Positions 54,885-64,000 of a stretch of DNA of 64,000 nt are shown here, piece after piece. The notes below the pieces were generated by a model that saw only the letters and a program-made list of their open reading frames with translations, was not told where the DNA came from and did no database searches. The translations under genes were made by a program, and so were the position numbers. The stretch is from Leptidea sinapis. Lineage: Eukaryota > Arthropoda > Insecta > Lepidoptera > Pieridae. The first letter of the stretch is position 1. Every line of letters starts with the position of its first letter. The stretch is from contig NC_066288.1 in assembly GCF_905404315.1 (NCBI RefSeq), positions 8,952,501 to 9,016,500 on the forward strand, read 5' to 3'.

Positions 54885-56600
54885 ATGTGGTTATATCGAT
54901 AGCATAGGATGCGATAATATTCTCGAATAGTCGATAAACAGCCGATACAAAGCGTGGTTGCTACAGCCTGCCCTTTGTGCGATAATGATACACGCTGTAT
55001 CACTTGCCGCACTTATTAGTGAACAGCGATGTAGTGATAATGGATGTGTCAACAATTCCTGTCAGATTTTTGTCCAATAATTTAATTCGGTTAGAGTATT
55101 AAATAAAATTAATGCGTGATCGTGTCACCTATATTGTTTACGAATTAAAAAAAACTCGTGTGAAAACCAAAAAAAAATCTTTGTTTTACTGCGAGCCGAA
55201 GTGTGAAATAAGAATTCAAAATAATTTTAAAATATGTTGAGTTCTTTCTATACCGATAAATTAAGACCACTGAGTTATTATATTCTAATTCTATGCAATA
55301 CTGTAAAAAGTAATAGTACTGTAAAAAGGAGTCCGTAACAAGGTCGCAATGAAAATTATTCTGAATATAAGGTCAAACGTAAGATTGTATTATTATCAGT
55401 CCTTGATACGTAGGCAAAAATTTAAGTAAATCTGATGTCTTGAAGGTGCTGGAAAATTACTTTACGAAATGCCGTTATATTGATATAGGTCAAGTTTATA
55501 GAAAGCGTATAAAAATCTCTCCAATTTTTGAAAATTATACATGCAGAAATCGTTAAAAAGAAGTGGCTTTAAGGCAATTAACTATGGGCGGCGGCAATCA
55601 TTCATCTTCCAGTGACTCGCAAGTATATATTTTATCCATTAAGTTTGACTTTAGGCCTTTGTAGTACTAAATCATTGTTTTAAGGGCGATGGAAGAGACA
55701 TTTTTTGGGAATGAGTGCCGCTGATCATGGCCACATAGTCTAGGAAATGCCTAATACTAATGATACCATAGCCTGGGTGACTCATTCTCTAATTTTTTAT
55801 TTATTTCTATTGTTTTTATTTGTTTTTATTTTGCTGTGTCTCCGCTTTGCTATTTAAATCAGTCATGTTATTTTTTTTATGAAATGTTTTATTGACTTTT
55901 TATTTGGATATTTTTAGTATAATAATTATTAAATATTAAAATATTTTAAGTTTAGCATGAGTGAACTTGCCATTCTCTCTTCTCCCACTAGAGTTTCATG
56001 AGGATGGCTGAAATTGTTTTGTAGTTTGTTTTTGAACAATTAATATATTTGTAATTTTTGAATTCGTTTTGAATTCATTGAAAATTCATTTTGAACAATA
56101 AATATAAAAAAGACATAATTTTACCATGAATATATTTTATTTTCAATTGATAATGCTACTTATTTCCAATTACTTAAATGCATTTTGCCTGTAAAAATTC
56201 AAATATAATTATTATCTATGTGTTATATTAAAAAAAAATAACACTTAGTTTATAATCATTTTGTATAAATAATTTATGAAATTGATGAGTTGATATTGTG
56301 ATGGCCATGATAATAGATAAATAAAAGATTTAAAATTCAGGTGCCGTAACGCATAGCGCATCTAGTGCTATTATTCCGCGCTAGACAATCACTAGACAAA
56401 TTTTCTCTCCCGCATTGTCACTTTGATCTCGTGTTTTGGTTTGAGCATGAGTCGTGTTGTGGTGAGGGACATTTATGCCGGTTTCAATTTCCGCACTTCG
56501 GGGTGCGAATATTATTTATAGACCCTCTTTATAGTTACACTAGTGTTGTACTCGTAATACATATATTGTGTAATTTAATAAATATGTGTGTTTTTATGTA
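54885..56600. other. Long stretch without gene
   Basis: A scrap of LINE 3' UTR ('tatgggcggcggcaatc') is at 55580-55620. A GC-richer patch at 56345-56530 has an 82 aa frame (56365-56613) without recognisable features. Confidence 0.4.
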
Positions 56601-56698
56601 TGAAAAGGCATAAAAGGCATTTATTTTCTCAAAATTGATTCCTATAGAATTCTTTTTGATGTCATTTCTGATATACTAGATACTACTATCGCTTATGT
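56601..56698 (-). mobile_element. LINE 3' UTR fragment (YYSTAEYLND-type)
   Basis: 'ggcataaaaggcatttattt' to 'gatactactatcgctta'. The shortest copy of the family. Confidence 0.65.
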
Positions 56699-56699
56699 A

Positions 56700-57400
56700 A
56701 AGTATTTCGAATTATAGCTTTTCGGCTCTACTATAGTTACGTAATATGCAATAACATAAGTAGATCCCTGGAATATGACACGAATCAATTAATGTGTTAT
56801 GTTAATATGAATTGCCACAGGAGAATCAAAAAACATTTATTTGGAATTTTTATTATTAAAGGTTCACACATTTGAGTGCAAAATATTTTTTGCAGCTATC
56901 AACGTGTATTAATTATCAGTGCATCACTGGACCGATGCCTGTCTTATATGAAAGTGAGCGTCCAGCGCTTGTAAGCAAATCCGAAACAACGCAAAAGATA
57001 AAATAAAAAGTAATAAGGTTGATAGTATTAATATTTGAAAGGTAACGTCACCCTTTTTGTGAATTTGACGTGGCAGATGTCTTTATTGCAGCAGTAGACT
57101 GTAAAATTTAGTATTTTGTAGGCCAAAAATGTAACCGCTCAACTAAATTTAGTGTAGTGCCTTGCGAAACTCTCTAAGAATAAAAATAGTTTGAAAAAAC
57201 TAAAAAACACGCTTTGGTTGAAAAGATAATGGTTGAAATTTAAAATTAACATCAATTCTTGCCTTATTGATGATAGATGAAAAAATTATATAAATAAAGA
57301 ATAATCTTATTTCGCAAATAAAAAATTACAATAATTTTACTAAATTAATGTGTTGTCATCGGACCTACATAAATCTACGAAGAAGCCTATATATTTTGTC
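56700..57400. other. Stretch without gene, ending in repeat Q (57180-57400)
   Basis: 57180-57400 shares 'ctaaaaaacacgcttt' and 'gtcatcggacctacataaat' with 37185-37500. Confidence 0.5.
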
Positions 57401-57585
57401 AACACTTCGCTGCCCGTCAAACTTTATTAATAAAATGTTACTACAACAACACCTAAATGTAAAAAATTATATTAATCACAGCTGGGCTCGATCTGCAAAT
57501 TAATCTCAATTATGGGGGTATATGATATTTTTTTTTTATGGAATAGGAGGACAAACGAGCGTACGGGTCACCTGTTGTTAAGTGA

Positions 57586-59290
57586 TCACCGCCGCCCACA
57601 CTCTCTTGCAACACGAGAGGAATCACAGGAGCGTTGCAGGCCTTTAAGGAAGGTGTACGCGCTTTTTTTGAAGGTACCCATGTCGTATCGTCCCGGAAAT
57701 AACGCACAAGGAAGTTCATTCCACAGCTTTGTAGTGCGTGGAAGAAAGCTCCTTGTAAACCGCACTGTGGAGGACCGCCAGACATCCAGATGGTGAGGAT
57801 GATATTCTAACTTGTGGCGTGTCGTGCGAAGGTGGAATTCGGCGGCAGGAATTAGGTAAAACAGCTCTTCGGAACACTCCCCGTGATAAATGCAGTAGAA
57901 GACACACAATGAAGCAACGTCTCTACGCAACGCCAAGTGATCCAGCCGTTCACAGAGTACTGGGTCCCCGACAATTCGAGCTGCTCTGCGTTGCACGCGG
58001 TCAAATGGATCGAGCTGATACTGGGGTGCGCCAGACCAGAGAAGACAGCAATACTCCATGTGTGGCCGGACCTGCGCTTTGTACAGCGCTAGAATGTGGG
58101 CCTGCTTGAAGTATTGTCGTGCTCTATTAATGACGCCCAGTTTCTTTGAAACCAATTTGGCTTTGCCCTCCAGATGGCCACGGAATTGGCAATCGCTCGA
58201 GATGCTCGCTTCGAGAATCGAAGAGAGAGAGAAACAGCGTAGGAGATAGCACACAGCCTTGGTGCACTCCAGCATACACGGGCTTCGGGTTCGAGCAATG
58301 TCCGTCGACAACGACCTGTATGCTGCGCCCTGTGAGGAAGCTGGAGGTCCACTTGCACAAGCTCTCAGGAAGCCCAAATGATGGAAGTTTAGAGAGGAGC
58401 GCCTTGTGCCATACACGATCAAAGGCCTTCGCTATATCCAGGCTAACTGCCAGGCCTTCCCCCTTGCTTTCAATAGCCGCAGCACATCAATGTGTTAGGT
58501 ATAACAGAAGATCACCTGCCGACCGACCATGGCGAAAGCCGTATTGTCGGTCGTTGATCAACTGGTGACCCTGTAGGTATACCAAGAGCTGGCGGCTAAT
58601 TATGCTCTCCATGATTTTGGAGAGCAGGGAGGTAATAGCAATAGGCCTGTAGTTTGCCGGATCCGAACTGTCTCCTTTTTTTTGGATCGGATGGACAAGG
58701 GCTGACTTCCATGAGTCAGGGACTACGCCTTTGGAATAAGAGTGCCGGAATAAACGCGTTAGCAACGGCGTCAACTCAGGGGCACACGTTCTAAGCACGA
58801 TTGGAGAAATGCCATCCGGCCCGCTCGACTTCCTGACGTCCAACGAAAACAGAGCTCGCCTAACAGTTTTCTGTCTGAACTGTACTTCAGGCATAGAGCT
58901 CTGACACCGCGGGATGGTTGGCGGTGTTTTTCCGTTGTCGTCAAGAGTCGAGTTGGAGGCGAAAAGAGCGCACAGGAGATCGGCTTTCTCTTTTGCCGTA
59001 TGTGCCAGGGTGTCATTCCTCATGTGCAACGGCAGCATGGACGGCTGGCTGAAGTTACCAAGAGCAGCTTTCGACAACGACCAGAACTTGCGTGTTCCGG
59101 TCGGGTAACTGGAAAGCTGCTCGCCGATTTTGACGACGTGTTTTGACTTTGCACGGACGATTTGCCGCTTAAAAAATCTGGAAGCACGGTTGTATTTCCT
59201 CTTAAGAACTATCCAGTTCGGATCCTTTGTGCCCAGCGCCGCAACCCAAGTTCGATACGCCTGTTTTTGCAATCAGATGCTGCTTTAACT
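57586..59290 (-). pseudogene. LINE reverse transcriptase, catalytic box deleted
   Basis: Blocks: QKQAYRTWVAAL, KSSGPDGISPIVLRTCAPEL, WKSALVHPIQKKG, NYRPIAITSLLSKIMESII, YGFRHGRSAGDLLLYLTH, TGA stop at 58487 where relatives have Trp, then in the same frame SLDIAKAFDRVWHKALLSKL (motif A) and AGVHQGCVLSPTLFL (motif B). At about 58225 a deletion of roughly 300 nt, judged against 46119-48147, removes the YADD box and shifts frame. The C-terminus then runs intact to KSAYTFLKGLQR. Confidence 0.85.
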
Positions 59291-60395
59291 GACGCATCGA
59301 ACCAGGGCTGTGATCTGACCAAGCTCTGTATTTGTGGCAGATCACAGATACAGAGCTTGGTATAAAAATATTCATGCCCTGTAGTATCACATCGGCTACT
59401 GCAACGGCGCAGGCACTAGGATCATCTGAAGGGAAACAAACCCTGCCCCAAGGGTAGGATGCAAAAAAGGAACGCATCCTATCCCAATCTGCTGACTTGT
59501 AGTGCCAAACGCGGCGGGTCGCTGGTGGTCTGCGACGTGGGCGTCGGATAGGCACTACACTCCTGACCAGGCAATGGTCGGACGTTCCGAGAGGGGCGTC
59601 GATAATGACCTGGTAACCATCGGGATGTGTAGTCAGCAGAAGATCTAATAAGGACGGCATGTGGCTATCCACATCCGGGAGCCGCGTTGGCGACGCAACC
59701 AATTGGGACAGACCGTACGCCAATGCAAAATTATGCACAGATCGTCCTGCGTAGTCTGTGGTACGTGATCCAAGCCATTCGGCATTGTGCCCGTTGAAAT
59801 CACCCAAGACTACAATTTCAGCGGAGGGGATCTGTGCAAGCACGTCGTTAATTGCCGCTTGAACGCAGCCCATGAAATGATCGGTTTCTGCGTTACCACT
59901 ATGGGACCTGTAGACACACGCATAGATGCGGACGCGGTCCTCTAAATCTACGCGGAGCCGGAGAGTGGACAGGTCCCTACCCTCAAAATTGCCGAGACGG
60001 TGACAGCAGATATCCTCCCTAACGTACACACATACCCCGGCATGAGGCAAAAAATTGTGTTCAATTTTGTACCCGAGGTACGTTAAATATGACGTATCGC
60101 TAGGTCCAGATATCTGCGTCTCCGTAAGGAAACCCAAGGCCGGCTTCGCCGTCTCAAGGTGGTGGTGGACGGCGTTTAAGTTGGAGTGAATTCCCCTGAT
60201 ATTGCTAAAGTCCACGTTGAGTGTGGAGCGGGGTGCCGTGGTGTTACTCCCTCGTTTGTCATTGGTCATGCGCGGTACTGTGCCCTCCCCAGAATACGAA
60301 GGGCAGCCCGAGCTAGAGTGCTCGGGGAGGGATTCTCCGACTCTGGTAGAGCCGGTACCCTCCTGGGGTACTATCTCTTTAGGGATCGCTTTCAT
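59202..60395 (-). CDS. LINE endonuclease domain ORF (397 aa)
   Basis: Uninterrupted APE-type endonuclease frame. Landmarks of the fold: a conserved N-terminal segment SNIRGIHSNLNAVHHHL, catalytic Glu in LTETQ, GDFNGHNAEW (Asp/Asn pair), LDLLLT, and TSDHCL (terminal Asp-His). These nick the target DNA to start reverse transcription in this class of element. It is followed by the linker WDRMRSFFASYPW. The frame is lost near 59275 in a fold-back (59319-59360), just before the reverse transcriptase. The ATG at 60395 lies directly after the C run. Confidence 0.85.
   Translation of the reverse strand: MKAIPKEIVPQEGTGSTRVGESLPEHSSSGCPSYSGEGTVPRMTNDKRGSNTTAPRSTLNVDFSNIRGIHSNLNAVHHHLETAKPALGFLTETQISGPSDTSYLTYLGYKIEHNFLPHAGVCVYVREDICCHRLGNFEGRDLSTLRLRVDLEDRVRIYACVYRSHSGNAETDHFMGCVQAAINDVLAQIPSAEIVVLGDFNGHNAEWLGSRTTDYAGRSVHNFALAYGLSQLVASPTRLPDVDSHMPSLLDLLLTTHPDGYQVIIDAPLGTSDHCLVRSVVPIRRPRRRPPATRRVWHYKSADWDRMRSFFASYPWGRVCFPSDDPSACAVAVADVILQGMNIFIPSSVSVICHKYRAWSDHSPGSMRQLKQHLIAKTGVSNLGCGAGHKGSELDSS
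59319..59360. repeat. 18 bp inverted repeat at the LINE frame break
   Basis: 59319-59336 pairs with 59343-59360 at 17 of 18 positions, loop of 6. It sits where the endonuclease frame loses its normal sequence. Confidence 0.85.
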
Positions 60396-60640
60396 AATCT
60401 TTGTTGGGGAAGGGGGGGGGGGGGGGGGGAATGGCCTCCGGTCGTCGACACGAACCTATACGAAACATAGCGGCACTAGGCCGCTACTTCACGCCGGTAT
60501 TCTGTGCGAGTGTGGTAATTAACCCGGACGAGTCTGGCCCGATTGTGCTGACGTCACTTCTAAAAAGCCCTTAGTCGCCTCTCACGATACCCATGGGCCT
60601 GGGACTCCCCTATTCTTTTTATGCCCCGAAGAAAGTACAG

Positions 60641-61489
60641 GGCAAAGTATAGCCTAGGAATCCATTCAATCCAATAACCTCCGCCAAGTTACTGTCAAAA
60701 TATACTATTATTGTTTCCCGATTAATCCGTAAGTTCTACATAAAATGAAATGAAATCCAATACATCTGGTGTGCAAGATTTAAAGCCGGTTTAACATTAT
60801 AATTGTGTTTGACGTAATCATGCATCGCTGGGACCCCAGTCCCCACTGGTATGAGCTCAAATTGAAAGCGAAATCAAATAAAAACATCCGCTTAGCCTGC
60901 GAGGGTTGTGACGATCATCTTATCATCTCTATGGTTACTTTTTCTAGACAACTTTCTGGGACTTTTAAGTATATTTCATTTAATCATTTATAAGTTGAAT
61001 CCAAATGTTATTGTTGTGGAAAATGTTACACTGTCGAACAATGCTTTAATATTCTAAAGAAGGTATATGTGTATGTATGTTCACCTTGAACTTGAGAACT
61101 GTTATCCCAATTTAAAAGAAACTTTGCACATATATATATAAAGCGATATGACCAGTCCGACAAACCTAGTTACGGTAGTGCCGCATAGGTGATGACAGCA
61201 CTTTTTTAGGTTATGAAGCGCATCGGACTCTAGTGGCTCCTAAAGACAGATCTGATGCTGATGGAGGGTATGAAAATGAATGAATGAATATTCATTATTG
61301 AACTGAAATTTGAATTGAATATTACAATTTCAATAGAGCTATTGTAGCACAATTAGGCGACCTTATCATTGACTAGTGATCTCTTCCAGGTAACCTTAAG
61401 GTGTAGGAAATTTTATCTATAATTACTTGAATAGGCAAATAAATTATACACACTTACAAACGTACATTATACACATATATAAACATATT
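60641..61489. other. Stretch without gene
   Basis: Nothing recognised. A 62 aa frame at 60805-60993 has no clear features. Confidence 0.4.
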
Positions 61490-61590
61490 TTTTTTTATAA
61501 AAATTGGGAAATGGACAAGAGTCTCACGTGATGAAAAGTGGTGAGGTTACCGCCTGTGGACATCTATGGTTTCAAGAGTCTATAAGCCAT
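61490..61590 (-). mobile_element. LINE/SINE 3' tail fragment
   Basis: A poly-T complement followed by 'gggaaatggacaagagtctc' and 'gtggtgaggttaccgcctgt', the inverse of a common lepidopteran retroelement end. Confidence 0.45.
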
Positions 61591-61904
61591 AAACGTACCT
61601 ACATATATATACACAACTTGTATTAGGAAAGAAAGTAAGAAAAATATTTTTTTCTGCAACTTAAACCTAGTATACAAGTAGACATATTTTTAATTTATAT
61701 TAAATTGCAGAATTCACCTCAGCATAATAATTAATATTGTTAGATATACTTAACTACGCGTAAAAGTATATATACATTAATATAACAGTTATACTTTATT
61801 CTTAAGTATTCATCCCTACTCTGTGGTTATACTACACATTTTCACTAAACGATTTATATGTGTGTTATTTAAATATGATGTGGTTTACGAAAAGTTTAAC
61901 GTAT

Positions 61905-62223
61905 TTTTACTAGTGGGAGAATCCTTTGCACAAGATGCCGGCTAGATTATGGGTACCACAACGGCGACTATTTCTACCGTGAAACAGTAATGTGTAAACA
62001 TTATTGCGTTTTGGTCTGAAGGGCACCGTAGTTAGTGAAATTACTGGGAAAATGAGACCTAAAATCTAATGTGTCAAGGTGACGAGCGCAATTGAAGTGC
62101 CGCTCAGAATTATTGGGTTTTTCAAGAATCCTGAGTGGCACTGCATTTAATGGGCAGAGCGTATCAATTACCATCAGCTGAACGTTCCAGCAAGTCATGC
62201 CCCTTATTTTCATTTAAAAAAAA
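61905..62223 (+). repeat. SINE-like element, near full length
   Basis: 'actagtgggagaatcctttg' to 'ccccttattttcat' plus A run. The hairpin GTGCCGCTCAG / CTGAGTGGCAC is present with one change. Confidence 0.75.
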
Positions 62224-62494
62224 TATTGATATTTAACCGTCTCCAAAATATTAGTTATTAGTAAAGTGATAGAAGCTAGCAAAGTTATTTCAGTCTTGGT
62301 TGCGATCTACTTAATAAATAAATAAGTCAATGCTGCGTGGCACAGAAGCTAAATATCACTGTTCAGATTTTACAAAAACCTGGCAACGCGATCAAACAGA
62401 AGTTAAAGAAGATTGGCTCTGCAAGAAAGCCATAATATATTGAAGTACGAATCGTTTTCTGTCGTGATCGAGTTAAGCATAGATATTGAGTGTA

Positions 62495-62910
62495 TATTAT
62501 TTCATCATCATCAGCCGGAAGACGTCCACTGCTGGACAAAGGCCTCTCTCAAAGATCTCCACGGCGATCGGTCTTGCGCTGCCCTCATCCAACGTATTCC
62601 GGCGATCTTGACCAGATCTTTGGTCCATCTTATGGGGGGCCTACCAACACTGCGTCTTCCGGTACGTGGTTGCCATTCGTGGACTTTACTGCCCCAACAG
62701 CCATCTGTCCGTCAAACTATGTGCCCTGCCCACTGCCACTTCAGTTTCGCAATCAATTGCGCTATGTCGGTGAATTTGCTTCTCCTATGGATGTCCTCAT
62801 TTCTAATTCGATCTCGCAGGGAAAGTCCGAGCATAGCCCTCTCCATTGCTCTCTGGGCGACCATGAGCTTTCTCATCAGGCCCATAGTTAGCGATCACGT
62901 CTGCGTAAGG
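62495..62910 (-). pseudogene. LINE endonuclease/reverse transcriptase C-terminal fragment
   Basis: The minus strand encodes TWSLTMGLMRKLMVAQRAME..., LKWQWAGHI, WQPRTGRRSVGRPP, with several stops and frameshifts, then QSSSGRLPADDD. This C-terminus is a well-known insect endonuclease-reverse transcriptase LINE end. The 171 aa and 133 aa plus-strand frames over it are antisense shadows. Confidence 0.7.
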
Positions 62911-64000
62911 CATCACTGGAAATATTAATTTTTAATCATGTATTTTACTTTCCGACTAAAAATTTTCTAAAAATAGTCTAAATATAATCTAAGGTATCAC
63001 ATAATCATATCAAATTTTATTTGAAGGCACACGTAAAAGAAGTTGTAGTAGCAAATGTTATACGCTCATTTATATATTTTTTTTCTTTATATTCTTACAA
63101 TTTGGGAACAATACAAACAGCATTTAAATTCCAACTGTGGAATGCCGATGCCGAAACAATACAATTTCTTTTTGAAAGGACAATTCAATAAGCTGTCCGT
63201 AGCGAATATTTAAATAAAAATATATCAGAAAATTTATTTAATTACGCGTCATTTTACATAAATCTATAATTATTTTAATGTTATAAGTTATTTAAGTGTT
63301 AATTCTTCGATGAGCACGAGGCATCTTCAGGAGATTTTGACTGATTTGACAGAAACTAGACTAGAGAGAGGCTGATTCTAGTTTATCCGCCTCTTCCATA
63401 TTAAAAGTATAAACGTAATATTTTTTTTCAGGCCAGGAATAAGTTAAACTGCTCTACTGAACACTCATGATGTTTTTACTTAAGGCTGGAGACCGAGACG
63501 ATGGCCTTGATGAATCGAGCAGACTAAGTTACCTCTCTCGCACAAGATCGCCATAGTTTTAATTCAGAATTAGAACCATTTTTAATTTATTACAAATATA
63601 ATACAATTTTCTTTACAAAACTAAAATACTATGTCGTGTTAAAAAGTATTTGTGTACAATTCATAAATTTTCGTACAATTTAATCTAGATTGAATGATTA
63701 GCATGGCTCCAACTGTAAAAGTTAGGGGTACTTTGGTAATTTTTTCGCACTGTCTATTAAAAATTCAATTGTAAAGAAAAAATGAATTTTCTTCTCACAT
63801 TCTGCAAATAAATATTTTTTTTTGTGAAAATATAAGCTTTGTATATCTAAACCGTTAAAAATAGTTTACAATTATGCGCTATTTCGGCGATTTCTTGGGA
63901 TAGCGGCCTTAAATGTATAATGTAGTAATAATTATGAAAAGCAAAACAATGCTGTATTCAAAATCTTACCCATTTTTCAGTCACTTTAAAAGATTAAGAT
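62911..64000. other. AT-rich stretch to window end
   Basis: A scrap of the CGAGGCATC repeat is at 63310-63340 ('cacgaggcatcttcaggaga'). No gene seen. Confidence 0.45.

Larger units (their letters stand above)
57528..60640 (-). mobile_element. LINE family 1, longest copy (~3.1 kb), inactive
   Basis: Minus-strand order: 5' region from about 60640 ('gtcccaggcccatgggtatc' etc.), an 18-C run, endonuclease frame 60395-59202, reverse-transcriptase frames 59272-58487 and 58486-57586, 3' UTR 'tcctcctattccat' and A run at 57528-57537. It is a Jockey/CR1-group type LINE judged from motif layout; the exact clade is not claimed. It supplies the reference for all family 1 fragments here. Confidence 0.85.

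Noticed and set aside
60186..60522. 94 aa and 106 aa plus-strand frames near 60.2-60.5 kb
   Set aside because: Antisense to the 5' part of the LINE, driven by the GC-rich region and the G run.
62413..62928. 171 aa and 133 aa plus-strand open frames
   Set aside because: They are antisense to a LINE C-terminus (WQWAGHI, RRSVGRPP) that reads clearly on the minus strand.

Overview
This window is AT-rich, intron-poor eukaryotic DNA from a butterfly or moth. The assignment rests on the repeats: a roughly 300 bp SINE-like family beginning CCAGTGGGAGGCTCCTTTGC, tRNA-derived SINEs, Helitrons with TC...CTAG ends next to 'accgatttgg' sequence, and non-LTR retrotransposon 3' ends of the kind common in Lepidoptera. 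No complete host gene is readable in one piece. Almost every long open frame is a transposon remnant or its antisense shadow. Species was not determined.

Layout. 0-13 kb: MITEs (a TAA-flanked one at 1029-1326; a P-superfamily-like one at 4100-4518), SINE-like copies, Helitrons, LINE tails, and one intact tRNA-Leu(CAG) at 13296-13379. 13-23 kb: a 211 bp direct duplication, a run of Helitrons, two tRNA-SINE copies, and a second P-like MITE family (21181-21564). 23-31 kb: an RTE-like LINE with an intact reverse-transcriptase core (23210-24425) and a large inverted repeat (27078-27874 against 29644-30363). 32.5-34 kb: a 91 bp satellite of about 15.5 units with a five-unit higher-order period. 34-42.5 kb: a candidate host gene whose three exons (33993-34018, 36657-36729, 40926 onward) join in compatible phase; its introns are full of repeats. 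43-52 kb: nested elements, including a LINE inserted inside an RTE-like LINE. 53-57 kb: a third copy of the second P-like MITE and SINE-like copies. 57.5-60.6 kb: the longest LINE, minus strand, with an intact endonuclease domain but a reverse transcriptase that has lost its YADD box. 61-64 kb: LINE and SINE-like fragments.

The most notable points are (1) the candidate multi-exon gene that starts directly after the satellite array; (2) two MITE families with 8 bp target-site duplications that retain a THAP-like first exon, which points to P-superfamily transposons; (3) several perfect short palindromes that look like fold-back (template-switch) mutations of known repeats; and (4) the higher-order structure of the satellite. 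No autonomous transposon, virus, CRISPR array or operon was seen. All identifications were made by reading; no database search was run.
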